A stretch of 64,000 bases of DNA. It comes from Pipra filicauda (Eukaryota; Chordata; Aves; Passeriformes; Pipridae). The stretch spans positions 1,612,001 through 1,676,000 of the forward strand of contig NW_024104554.1 of assembly GCF_003945595.2 (NCBI RefSeq), written 5' to 3'. A program made the translations under genes and the position numbers. The notes beneath the pieces were generated by a model. It made no database searches. It saw only the letters and a list, made by a program, of their open reading frames with translations, and had not been told where the DNA came from. Shown one piece after another: positions 35,228 to 47,035 of this stretch. Position 1 is the first letter of the stretch, and every line of letters begins with the position of its first letter.

Positions 35228-35345
35228 CATGGCTAGGCTTCGTGAACGAAGATCTGGGAAGGCTCTATCCGCATTTGCTACAGGCACGCTGGTGGCTTAT
35301 GAGGCCAATACGTGACAGACATATCCGAGCCTTGTCATAGCAATT
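35228..35345 (-). mobile_element. Relic of a non-CR1 LINE: zinc-finger-like C-terminal tail
   Basis: The minus strand from about 35340 reads DKARICLSRIGLISHQRAC, then SKCG and a stop codon. The block SRIGL-x-SH-x-R-x-C is, as I remember it, a recurring C-terminal zinc-finger-like motif of non-LTR retrotransposon ORFs in many animals, apart from CR1. The first cysteine of the expected finger appears as Tyr (TAT for TGT). Six CpGs fall within 87 bp (35241-35327) of an otherwise CpG-poor region, which fits a coding-derived relic. I could not follow the similarity upstream toward a reverse transcriptase. An RTE-type element is my guess, not established. On the plus strand a 28-codon frame (35229-35315) is probably an antisense shadow. 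Confidence 0.4.
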
Positions 35346-38313
35346 TCACAAATTTACTATGAACTTAAGAGCTCTTATCCATCACTACTAACCTCAGTTT
35401 ATACTACTACAGTTTTTAACTGATTGGGCCTGATTCTCTTCCTAATTTACAGCAACATGAAAGAGAGAAACCCTATCCATTCAATGTGCATCAACACCGA
35501 AATGGAAGTTATGCAGAAAACTGAGCCCTGTTGTTGCAGATATTCTATTCACTGTGAGAAATGGCTTGAAAAAATATAAAAGGCAAAAAGGCTTTCATGC
35601 AAGCCTGTGAATCAGGAAGAGCAAGTAGGGCTACAGAGGACAGGCTTCTGTCTGGAAAGCAGAGGGCTGGCTGGGCAGACACAATTTTCTGTCTAGGTAC
35701 TTGGCTAAGATTTCTGCCTTATCTACATACTGTCCTCTGAGGCATAGACCCTTTCATGTTCTTTTGTGTTTATGATAAAACCCTCTGTATAATCTGGGAG
35801 AAACTAGGAATTGATCCATCTTTCTCTATAATACTAAGGATTTCCAAAATTTTGCATGTACAACTAGATGTAAATCAGATACTCAGGAAAAAGGTGCATA
35901 TATCTTGGATTCAGGAGAGGAACCACAGTTAAGTGCAAGTTGAAAACTTCTGAGTGCACATGCGATCATGTGATCCGGTGATCCCTCCTAATTCATTTTG
36001 GTTCAAAGCCAATCAAATGAACTCAGACCACTTTCAGCAGCTGCTAAATCTGAATTTGCAGTTGGAATCACCCAGTCAACATAAATGTGAAACAGTTTAA
36101 GGACCTGGTATTTATTGGCTATATTTCTCAGCCATTTATTTCTGTGACTGCTTCTAGCTAGCAGGGGTACAGTCAGACCAGCCAGATTAACCCACAGCAC
36201 TTAAAGCAAGTCTGTTTGATTTTGTACAGTAGCGGAGGAGATGAGCACTAAGGCAATCTCATCAGTGACAAAATGACAAATAGGAACTCAGGTTGATAAT
36301 GGCTATACCTGACTCAGAGGGTTCTTCCCATCCAGGGTGAAGCTCAAGAAGCTCAACAGATTAATCCATCTGTTGGCAGTGTCAGCTGCATCCTCATTCT
36401 CTGTATAATGCTCTGTCCTTCTAGTGCAGAGAAAGAAATTCATGTCTTAAGCCTACACAACTTCATAACTATATAACTGGCTGACAGGGAACAGAAATTG
36501 TTGCTCAATTATTTAGTCCTCAGCTTTTTTGACATCTGATATGTTACTTAACAGGATTTAGGCCAAAAAAAAAAAAAAAAGAGAAGAGAAGATTAAGCAT
36601 CCTGATGTCCTGAACCATATCTGCGATAAACAGAGACAAAAATTCATCTCCACTATGTCCAAGTTCTTCCCTCAGTGATATCTGAGAAATATCACTCAGG
36701 ACAATAAACTGGTATGAAAGAAGGAAACATTTGTCACACATATTTTGTTATATTATAAATTAGAGGAACAGCCAAAAAAAAAGGAGCAGATTGAATTCTA
36801 TATCCTCAAATAACTTTGCAGGACCTGCTCTAGAGGGTCATGCAGATTCTATGTGCAAACTCTTTAAATTTGATATAGAAGTTGTTGTGACACGATAAAT
36901 ATGGAACAGTGTCATTGTGCAAATCAGGAATGCCTTAAGCTTTGACTCACAACAGCCTTTTTACTCCCTTCTCTAATTACAAATTCTGCCATATGAAAGG
37001 TCAGGAAGCTGCAAGGTAGGACAGCATGCAAGGGAGTGGGATAGTACTCCTTTGGTTTGGCTTTGACCTAAATTAAGCTGACAAGTCAGCCGGTCTTTTT
37101 AACTACAGGATATTTTTGAGTAAAGGCTTTCAAACTCTGAAGCAATTTTCAGAAATCAGTAGGCAATGAGTGGATACGAAGGCATAAGTCTTAGAGCTGT
37201 GAACTCATAATTGTTTATACCTAAATCAGATATACATTAATTTACTGGTCTAGCAATTTTACATTTCCAGAGTTAGATGCTGTTCTATTTTGAAATCAAC
37301 TACAAGTCTACCATTTATTCTAATTAAGAAAAAAAAGGCTCAGTTTTAAGAATTTGATAGTTACTGTTATCACGATTTACATTTATTAATCCTCTAACAC
37401 TTTTTGAGGAACATAAATGCAGTAATTCCCACTTACTGGTTATCTGTTGATGCAGAGATACTCAAGACCTAATTTTAGCAGAACTTAGGCACCTAAATCC
37501 CAACAAGGATAGGTATATATTCGTTGAAGTGACTTGTCTTTGGTCAATTGGAAAATTGGGATAGAACCAGCACCGAACTCAGCTTTTCCAAATCCAAGGT
37601 CAGCACCCTAACATTAGAGCTTCTGCCATTAAAATTATCAATATTCACCCTCTTTGTGAGATTAGGGGGTTGCTGAATTCATTAGACAGACAGTTTAGGA
37701 ATAGAAGTGACCTTGTCAAGAAACTATAAAAGTCTTAAACTTCCCCAACTGTACCTGTCATAAGCTTGTAACTTTTTGAAAATTACTGCCTTGTTACATA
37801 CACTTTTTTGTCTTCAAAATTATTGAAAATTTTCTTTTTGCTTACCAGATCACTCATGGGCAGTTCTTTTGGAAAGTCACTATTTTATGTTTGATAGGTA
37901 TACCACAGGGGCTTGTAGTTTGTGCTCAGGCCTTCTTGTGAAGAAGGCTTGAGGTTTTGAGAAAAAGAAAATCATGAAATATGCATCAGAGAAAAGAAGG
38001 TTTTAAAGCAGTGCAAAATTCATATGCGAAATTCCCCTCTGAAAAGGAGTCTAAATTGGATATAAAATAATTCAGAGGAAATGGGGGAAAAAAGAAGGTG
38101 AGGGGGAAGAATATCTCAGACCAAAAAGTCCTTTTACAGGTGAAATTCAAAGGTTCATAAATCAATTATAAAAATGTGCTGCAGGCTACAACTTGGAATT
38201 CTAGTTCCTAGATTTGAATCAGGGTATGTTTGTTTGATTGTTTTAAACACAAACATGAGAAAATTGTTCTTGTATTTAAACCAGGTGGATAACTGTGATC
38301 ATATTCATTCAGG

Positions 38314-38324
<11 letters not shown>

Positions 38325-38346
<22 letters not shown>
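38325..38346. repeat. T22 homopolymer
   Basis: Twenty-two uninterrupted T residues after a CTTC spacer. No adjoining retrocopy or SINE body is visible, so it is listed as simple sequence only. Confidence 0.9.
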
Positions 38347-39341
38347 ACATCTACAATATCTCTTAAAATGAAACTTTAAGTCAATAATTTAAGAATTTAA
38401 AAATTTACTTCTTTGTAGGAACTGTTGCTCTTGGATCAAAATCTACTTTTTTAAAAATACTGAAATATTTATATTTGCATGATGAGACACAATATTTTAT
38501 TTATGGACTGAAAATACCATTTAAATAACATTATGAATTATTTTTGCAGACTCACTGAATGTACATTTTATACATTAGATAGAAGGCCACGGGACTGTCA
38601 GCTAAAATGATGCCCAGTGTCAGCTTTGTCTCTGACAAAATTCAGAAATAGATGGGAAAATGATCTTCATAGAAAGAAAATAAGATAATCAACAGCACTC
38701 ATTATATCTGGTTGGCTGCTAGAACCTATTGAATAATATAAAATAATCCTTGAAAATTACAAGGGACTTCCCCAAAACTGAAAAAGAAGCAAAGTTGGAC
38801 ATGGTTAAGTAAGGGAATCAAATAGGCATATTGCTACATGCAAGTCAGTGATTCCCAGATAGGAGCCACTGCATTCTCACCTAGATGCCACATCCAGTTC
38901 CTATGGTGTTACAGCACAGATACTCTCACACTGCCCCAAAATAGTTTCCAAGAGGCAATAGATAAATGCTGCTACAGTAGCAACCAACTAAAAATGTAGC
39001 AAGATGACATATTATATAGGACTGCTTCCCATAACTCAAATAACGTATCTGTGGAAGAAAAAAAGATGACATAAGATTTCTGCTACTTATTCGAAAAATC
39101 CTGGACCTCACTGACCTTCAAAAACCAAGAAAAGCACATAGACTGAGCACAGTCCTCACTTCAGGCTTCAGTCTGGCACTCTCTTATCAGAGTATCCAGT
39201 TCTTCCACAGTGCCCAAATCTAACAGCAGTGCCGTGCAAGGCTCAAATATGCACAAGCTGCCAAAGAAGAAAAGAGGAGCTAGCAGGACACAGAAGGATG
39301 TTATATCACTAATATTTTCCACAATAGAAGCTTAGCCATGG

Positions 39342-39391
39342 CACGTGACTCGTCATGTAATCGTCTCTTTTTCGTGTATGTGCAGCACGCG
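39342..39391. other. CpG cluster with CACGTG E-box
   Basis: Six CpGs lie in 48 bp (39344-39391), including CACGTG at 39342-39347 and CACGCG near 39387. The surrounding kilobases are nearly free of CpG. It is too short to be a CpG island. It could be a regulatory site or a relic of a recent insertion. Confidence 0.35.
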
Positions 39392-42300
39392 TTTTGTGAG
39401 GGGATGTAAGATTTGAGGGAAACATTTTATGTGCCAAGACAGTATGAGGTTTCTGGACAGTCTCTTTTATTTGTCTGTTCCACTCATGACAAGTAACATC
39501 GCTTCAGCACCCTCAGAGGACACTTAGGAAATCAGACATTAATGGCAAGATAGAAATTCTCATGCCTACATTACAATCTTGTTCCCAAGGCCCCCAGGAT
39601 TTCCACTTGTGCAAGGGCTCTCATCAGCTCACTTGTTGGCAGTAACAGCTAGTCTTCTTTGAAAATGCCAGCTGTAGAAATATAGATGCCTTAGGGAGTT
39701 TAGGCATACAGAGAGATTAGTGCTAGCTTTGAATTACTGTTACTGGTTGCCTACCTGGCGAATTTTGGTGGCTATGTGCTTGTTCAAGTGTCAAAATCAC
39801 TTTTAAAACCCTGGCCAGAGGCTCCTAGTGCTCAGTATACAAACAAGCCCATTAAAATGCTGTCACTACTGGACTGATATTCACAGCAGGGTTTCCGTGT
39901 ATGCAGTTAATAAATAAGTAATGACAATAAAATAATTTCTGTTCTGCATTTGATTCTCTAATACTATTCTATACTACTACTTCCAGAAAGGCAAAAGAAA
40001 CAGAGATTAGTTAAATTTTTCCTATTTCCAAAAAAAAGAAAAGAAAAAAATAATTGTCAGAGGCGAAAAGAAAATATCCATTTCAGTCCTTTCTTACTTG
40101 GACAGTCATGTCATGTGAACAGAATTACATATCTGAACTGTACTATTTGTGCATTTACTTAATGAAAGCAGTAACTTAGCAAAAGTATATACAAACATCT
40201 CAAAATATATCACAAATCAACCCATTTTTCCCCTTATCATCTACACCCATGCCAAATATAGCCCTTTGAAACAGTCAATAATGCAAAGCAAACAGGAAAT
40301 GTCAATGATATCCCTTAACTCTGCCTTCCATTTTGCCTCCATACCCCACCAAAAGGCAGTCCTGATGCAGCTGTAATGCTGGCACACCCCGTTTCCAGCA
40401 TACCCTCTGCTACTCAGCAGAAGTAGCTATGGTGATAGTGAAGGGTAGATGAGAGGATGAATAGTCCTAAGTGAATTCAGATATGTTCCCTTGGAAAGTA
40501 TTTATCATTTAGTACAAATTGGAGCAGCTCTTTAGGTGCTTTGACCTGTCTTTGAGTAATTTGAACAGAGCACATACCCTAATTACCATCACAAAGTTCA
40601 TCCTCTTGGTTGTAGCACAATGTACCAAGCACCAACAACTCTAAATAATTAAATTAGACTAATAATATTCAGCTACAACACCACTTGATTCAGTGGACAT
40701 AAAGAAGCAGGCTACCTAGATGTCATAAGTATGGATGGAATATAACTTCTGCATCCCAAAGCAGGAGTTGTCTGATAATCTTATTCTGAACTGCAGCTTC
40801 AAAGGTCAAAAAACTCTCAGGGAAAATGCAGCAGGGAGTATGACTTATGTCCCATGACTAAGAAAATCTGAAATGTACTGAAGAACTTGGAATTTAAATA
40901 GCCTTAATAAGGGGATGAGTGAAAAAGAAACAAATGTAAAAATAAACTCCTAAATGTGTATTTAAAGATGAGAAAAATGCCAAAGTTTATTTGACAGTGA
41001 CTCCTAGGGGATCCAAGCTTTAAAAAAAATCATTAAAGATGATCCAAACAAAAGGGAAATGTGAGCAAACAGTTTGAAAAATGGTGAGGCAATCAAAGAA
41101 CAAATTAACAGACTTGTAAGAACAGTTCTTAGGTTGAAGGAAACTGGCACACTGTTTGGAGTAAATGCAAGCAGGGCACAGCCTGGTCTTCACATTCATT
41201 TTCCTCCCAGCCTGCAAAGTAAAGAAGTGAAAGGACAGGGCAAAGCAGTGAAAGTACATGGCTGAGAAGTAAAAAGACAACCAATCACCCACTAATACTT
41301 CTCTCTTTGTCTTCCAAATAGGTCCTTGCTACTTTTCTAAAACCAAGGTGGTCCTTATTTTTTCACCCCTTACAACCTTCTCTACATGTTAGTTTAAAAG
41401 ATCAAAGAGTAAAAACAAAACAAAAACAATCAACAACACCCCCCTCAAAAAAATAACCAAGGAGACAGAGCATTAAAGAAAAAGATATGCTCTTAAATAA
41501 AACCATATATTAAAACATCTTTGTACACTGTGGATGACATTTCTATTTTTTAAGAAAACTCCAAGGACAAATAAGGATAATGTCTTTAATATACTTGTCC
41601 ATATTTGTCACATTTACTTTACTTCTTCTCTTTTTCTTTTTCTCACTTCTTCATCACTTTTCTAAATGCTCTTTCTCTCTCTCTGCATCCCAGCATATTG
41701 TTAAGTCACAGATTGCAGAACTGTATCATAGTTTACAAAACCACCTTAGGTAGATCCACTTGGTTGTAGTTCCTACACAATAGCATAAATCTTCAAACTT
41801 TCCTCACTGCTCTCCAGTCTTTTCCAAGTGCTCATCCCCACCGTTCGCAGTATTTCTTTTTGTTGCCCTGCTGACAAGCAGCAATTACACAAGGAAGTGC
41901 TTTATGAAAGTCTGAACGCTGGGTTGTGCCATGTAGCAAATGGTTTTCACATACCATCATGTAAAACTCCTTAGAAGTCAACAAAATCAGTCAGAAATGG
42001 CATTAATCAAACAGAAGCAATCTATTAATACCACCAAAGCAGCATGTAAAAATCAAGTCTATTAACTGTGATACAGGCCAGAAATTATGTTAGCATCTGG
42101 AATAAGGTTTATCTGAGGAACAAAATAGTAGGACAATGAGCCATTATAATAATCTTGGGAAGGTGGGGGCAGCTTTTTTTTTCTGGTACTAACTCCAGGA
42201 GAACAGATGGTGTAATAGAGCAATCATTTTCTGGGACTTTTTGAGACAGTGTAGCACAATTAGACTTCATGATTGTATACCGAGAGATGACCTTGAAAAG

Positions 42301-45300
42301 AACAGCATGAAGAAAATGAGGATATCTAAGTGTCCTAGAGAAATCCTTATCCTGATTTCTATTTTTCACAATCCAAGAATTAGGAAGTTTCTGATAAAAT
42401 CCTCAGACAGCATTGTCTGGCACCTGATAATGTGAGATTTAGTATCCTTCTTTTGTCCTTTGTACGATGTCCCTTTTTCTGGTCAACCAATTTTTTCTTT
42501 AGCTCACTATTCTGTATTCTGTTTAAAAAGTCTGTTTTAACCAGGCAAAAGTGTCTCTTATACTACATGACTGTGAATTTGTACTAAAAAAGCAGCGATT
42601 AGAAACAACCTCAAATAGGAACAATATTTCTAGATCTTTAATTGGCCAATAGTACTATGTGGTTTGCCTGTTTGTCCTTAGCATGGAGTTTAAAACATAT
42701 ACCTTCTGTAACTTGGTTGCTATCTGTTTTTTGGGTTTTTTTATCTTCACATGGTATGGTTCTTTTGTTTGGTCTTTCAGGAAGCATACTAGTATTCCCG
42801 TGACAAATTAAATTTTGTGGAATACTACCCCAGTTCAACTACTTTTTCTTCCTTTTTCCTAGTATAATGGAAATCTTTAACCATCTTTACTATGACACAA
42901 AGAGTTTGTGAAACATTGGGATTTATTTTATTCTCTCCTAAAGGGAAAGCAAAGAAGAAGTTTCAAATGTTAGAATGAATACCTTACTTTGGAGTTCACA
43001 TTTCCAACTCTTTATTGTCCTTCTTAAAAGTTTTAAAGACTTTCAGCAGTGACTATTTGTCATGAGCTAACTAAGCTTCATTTACCACAAATTAATTCTC
43101 ACTCAAATAAATGCTATGTTACATCTCCTCAGACTCCCAGTGACACTCAGGCTAATATTAGGGCAAACTGTTGTTAGAGACAGTCAAATATCACTTGAAC
43201 CAGCACAGTATCTTTTGCCCTAGACAAAAGCACCTAAATTTAGAGTCAGATTTCCAAAATTTAAGTACTGCATTTTACAACTAATCAAACACATTTTCTA
43301 GTTGGCTTATCTTGATTTAAGCACCCAAATTCTAAAATTTTCAATTGGTTTTTAAAGTAGTATTTAGGTTCTTCCACTCCATATTTCTAATGATCATGTA
43401 AGAAACATGTAAGGAACATGCATGTTATGCCCAAAGTAAGAGCACTGAGGCTCAGATGATCATTCTGTTCACTAGCTCTCTTAGCTATACTATTGCAATT
43501 ATGTGATCTGTTTCTGTGAAATAAAAAATAGCATGAACAGGCTGAAAACAATCACTTCACCTGCCCCAGAAGCAGAAGCACCCCATGAACAGATTTTTTT
43601 ATTTTTTATTTCACAAATGCCACACACAGTGCAGTGCCAGTTCAAAGTAACTCTTATTGGTATTTGACAGAGAGATGGCCTTTTATTTTGTGTTCGCACA
43701 GCGTCACACAGTTGGGTGCTGCCCCATCACTCAGGCTCATAAATTCTATGATTATATAAATTTAAAGTTGTAACTGTAGAAAATGTAGAACTAATTTTTT
43801 GAAAAAACTTGAGAACTTGTATAAAATACTTTTAAAGTATTAATTTCCTGAGTCAGACTAATTTTGAAGAACAGTGGTCTATAAAAGGCGGCAAATACAG
43901 TTTCCAGTCCTCATCTGTGGTTCCTGGATGGCAGAGGGACTGAAAGCAGTAGAGATTCCCCCTTGCAGTACTACTGAAGGGGAACAGAGTCATCCAGGAA
44001 GTCAGAGTCTCGAAGAAACTTCCTCACCTGTGAGAATTAACCTGTCAATTACTGGCATGTTTCATGATCCAAGAGAGTTATGAGCACTAAAAGTCCACTC
44101 CAGTAAAAGACAACTCAGATGAATTTAATTCCTCAAGGAGAAGGTAATCTTTCCCTAAACTGTTTTTGTTTTTCCATTTTTTTGGTGCCTCTTCATTGAT
44201 ATTCCTTCTACAGCTAACAAGTGGTTTCCAGCTCATAAAAATTAAACTCAGTCTGGGAAGATAGTGTGCTGTGTCTCTGGAGAGAGTATGCTTATCATTC
44301 TAATAAACAGTACACTGTATTCATATTTAAAAAGTTACTTTAAAGACAGTTACTTTGACTGTAATGAGTTTCATGTGGATAAATCTGCATGGTGCTCCAC
44401 TGGCTCCTGACTTCTACATTAGATAGTACAGTAGATGGTGTGCTTTATGGTTTTCCTTGCAAATTCTTGTAATAGGTTAAAAATTAGTTTAGCAATAATC
44501 CCACAACAGCTGTATATCACTCTGTTTTCAGATATATGAGTATTATTAGTGTTCATTAGTTCAAATAGAGAAGATCCTTCATGATGATATAGCAGGTGAC
44601 ACACTTCAGAAATAGGTTTATTTTTTTGCACGATTCTATGTTCTAACTAGTCTTTTAAGAGAATAAAGAATAGAAATCAAAAGATGAATGGTCCCTAGAA
44701 TTCTCACCATTTGAAAACATCCTTAATAAAATAATTTTGGAAAAAGAACTCAGTTCAATGGAACTCAAACTTTGAGAGTGCAAGTATAGCATAAAATTAG
44801 CTTCACTTTGAAAAAATAATAATTGATATTGTGGTATGCAAGTTAATATTGATAAAATTATTGTTCTTACCCTACATTCTTTTGGATGTATAAAACTTTA
44901 CAGCCAGAAAGACACTTAGTATAAAGTCCATAAGAAAATCTTAATCTTCTGTGGCACAGTTGCAGCCAGGTGATAGATACAACCACATAACGCCATTGTT
45001 TAGCATGCAAATGTTCCTCTTTTGGTTTGCAAACCAGAGGAAAGCTGGGGCAGAGGAACAGAATCAGCAGAGCGTGACATGAGTGAATGTAAGGAAATGT
45101 TGAAAAGTTGGTGGTTTGGGGTTTTTTTAAATATGTTTAACTAATAACAAAGTCAGAGATGATAAATCTACAAATATTTGATGTCTCAAGATCAAGGCTG
45201 AGGTGTGTTAGCATATTGTCCCTGAATTAGAGAAAGTCTATCAAACAGTGTACGATGTCCAGCAAGAAAACATAATACTTGCAACAGAAATTGTCCATGC

Positions 45301-45829
45301 TGCAGAGTTTCTGCTTTGTTACTGTTTTAGTATGGCTTTCAAACTAGAGCAGGTTTCTGCCATCATTGCCAAAGTATCAAAGATAGCAAAAGTTAAATTC
45401 ACAAAAGCTCTCCACATTAGGATAGCAATGTCAAAGAAAGAATGGCTTATTGTTGACTACAGGAAAAACAGAAGAAAATATTGCAGTGACTACCTGACCT
45501 TCCGTATTTACGGATATTTTGAAGGGAACTAATGGAAAAAAGAAAAATGTGCAACAAAAATTCAGAGGATTTACTCCTGTATAAATCTGATAGAATGAAT
45601 GGGCGGTATTATCTCATTTCTAAATACTCCTGATTCCACAATCCATAGGAAAATTATTTCCTAGTGTTCTGGTACCCATAGTTCAAAATAAAAGAAGGAA
45701 CCTCTACATAATATTTTCAATATCTGTGCTTTTGTTATGTATTTTTTAATGGAGCAATCAATTTTCACTTAATTATCCTTTGTAAATCTAAGGGCCTTGT
45801 ATGTTTGAAGCTCAACATTACTAGAATAT

Positions 45830-46418
45830 TGTGATAGTTTTCACTCCAGGCCTTCCTGGAGACCAGCTTGTAACCAGGAAGGAACTAGAAAGGCGACCAC
45901 GGAAGTATTCCATGCTATTCCTTTACGTAACTTGAGGTATAAATAAAGCCAACGGGAGGGATCTCTCTCTCTTCCTTTCCGGTGAGGTTCAAGAACGGTG
46001 GGTCCCTGTCTCGGTCTGGCTTATCTGGAGCCTACAGTGACTGCTGTTATCTGCCACGCGTGAGGGGAGAGCGCTGGGCCGTGTCCAGCCATCCTGCTTC
46101 TCTCAAGGGAAGTGGTAAGATTTTGCCAGTTCTTCAGTTTGCTGGTTACCAAGTTTTAGATTGTGTAGACCTGTTTTGGTTTTGTCCCTTTTCATCCTAT
46201 TTTGTCCTTTTCCCTTCCCCTCTTCCCTTTAGGAAGCTATTTATGGTTTCTGGGGTTATAGGTATATAACACTCTCATTGTATATATCTGTTTCATATGT
46301 AAAATATATATTTTTGCTATAGCTTTGGCTGCTTGGTTTTTTTTCTTTCCTCTCTGGGAAGTAGACCCTGTTGTCAAGTTTCGGAGACTTGGCAGGAAGC
46401 CAGCTCGAAACTTGCACA
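45830..46418 (+). mobile_element. Avian ERV solo LTR, copy 2 of the family at 15703
   Basis: It opens TGTGATAGTTTTCACTCCAGGCCTTCCTGGAGACCAGCTTGTAACCAGGAAGG and ends AAACTTGCACA, an inverted-repeat match to the start. The flanking five bases are AATAT (45825-45829) and AACAT (46419-46423), a target duplication with one transition. TATAAATA is at 45938-45945. Downstream are a CT-rich leader, the TCCTTTTCCCTTCCCC tract and an AT-rich 3' part. The layout and several strings are shared with 15703-16282. The last ~40 bp differ between the copies, so one of them may have an altered U5 end. The 95-codon frame at 45982-46269 lies wholly inside the LTR and is not gene-like. Confidence 0.75.
45938..45945 (+). 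promoter_or_regulatory. TATA box of LTR copy 2
   Basis: TATAAATA 108 bp from the LTR start, followed by a purine-rich then CT-rich leader. This is the usual U3/R arrangement. Confidence 0.55.
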
Positions 46419-46469
46419 AACATGAATGAAAAAAATAAAGGAAGAATCGACAAGAAAGAAATCTCATGG

Positions 46470-46474
46470 GAGGG
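46470..46474. repeat. Left target-site duplication GAGGG
   Basis: Identical to 47031-47035 on the other side of the LTR. Confidence 0.8.
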
Positions 46475-46714
46475 TGTATTGGGTCTGGTTGAGTTGGAGT
46501 TCATTTCCCCACAGTAGCCCCCACAGTGCTGTGCTTTGCATTGGTAGCTAGAAGGGTGTTCATAACACACCATGCTTCGACTACTGCTGAGCACAGCATC
46601 AGCACTGTAACGTTCCTTCCCCAGTTGTGGGTAAGATTCTGGGAGAGGAAACAAGTAGGCCAGCTGACCCAACTGACCAAAGGGATATTCCATACCATAT
46701 GACATCAGCTCAGG

Positions 46715-46721
46715 TATAAAA
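46715..46721 (+). promoter_or_regulatory. TATA box of the ERVL-like LTR
   Basis: TATAAAA lies downstream of the conserved GGGATATTCCATACCATATGAC U3 block. Confidence 0.65.
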
Positions 46722-46905
46722 GCTAAGGCAAGGAGCAGGAAGGGGAGCATTCATTGTCTCCAATGGCTGCCTGCTAATGAACCATTATGTGAGCTGAAGT
46801 CCTGCTTCTCAAAGGTGGCTGGCCATTGCTGCTCATGGAAAGCAGAGAATAAACCTTGTTTTTTTCTCCTTCCCTTTTGTGCAAACAAGCTTTTGCTTTT
46901 TCTTT

Positions 46906-46911
46906 AATAAA
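46906..46911 (+). promoter_or_regulatory. Polyadenylation signal of the ERVL-like LTR
   Basis: AATAAA within CTTTAATAAACTGCC, about 190 bp downstream of the TATA box. A second AATAAA is at 46848-46853. Confidence 0.6.
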
Positions 46912-47030
46912 CTGCCTTATCCCAACCCATGAGTTGTTTTCCATCTTACTCTCTCCCCTGTGTGGCTGGGAAGGGGAGTGATAGAGTGGCTGGGTGGGTA
47001 CCTGGCACCCAGCCAAGGTCAACCTACACA

Positions 47031-47035
47031 GAGGG
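47031..47035. repeat. Right target-site duplication GAGGG
   Basis: Identical to 46470-46474. Confidence 0.8.

Larger units (their letters stand above)
35346..45829. other. Long AT-rich non-coding stretch
   Basis: No gene, CR1 or LTR is recognisable over about 10.5 kb. Homopolymers: A16 at 36565-36580 and T22 at 38325-38346. A CpG cluster with an E-box lies at 39342-39391 (listed separately). A canonical octamer ATGCAAAT lies at 45005-45012. All open frames here are under 100 codons and AT-driven. Confidence 0.45.
46475..47030 (+). mobile_element. Avian ERVL-like solo LTR with target-site duplication
   Basis: The element starts TGTATTGGGTCTGG and ends GGTCAACCTACACA. Both flanks carry GAGGG (46470-46474 and 47031-47035), an exact 5-bp duplication. 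U3 holds the string AGCTGACCCAACTGACCAAAGGGATATTCCATACCATATGACATCAGCTC, which I recognise from a widespread avian LTR group, followed by TATAAAA at 46715-46721. AATAAA signals occur at 46848-46853 and 46906-46911. The 3' part CTTATCCCAACCCATGAGTTG..CTCTCCCCTG..GGGAGTGATAGAGTGGCTG resembles the LTR fragment at 5318-5523. Antisense and sense short frames (including a 164-codon minus frame at 46256-46750 that spans two LTRs) are not genes. Confidence 0.9.

Noticed and set aside
46256..46750. 164-codon minus-strand open frame
   Set aside because: It runs antisense across two solo LTRs and their spacer, with no protein motif.
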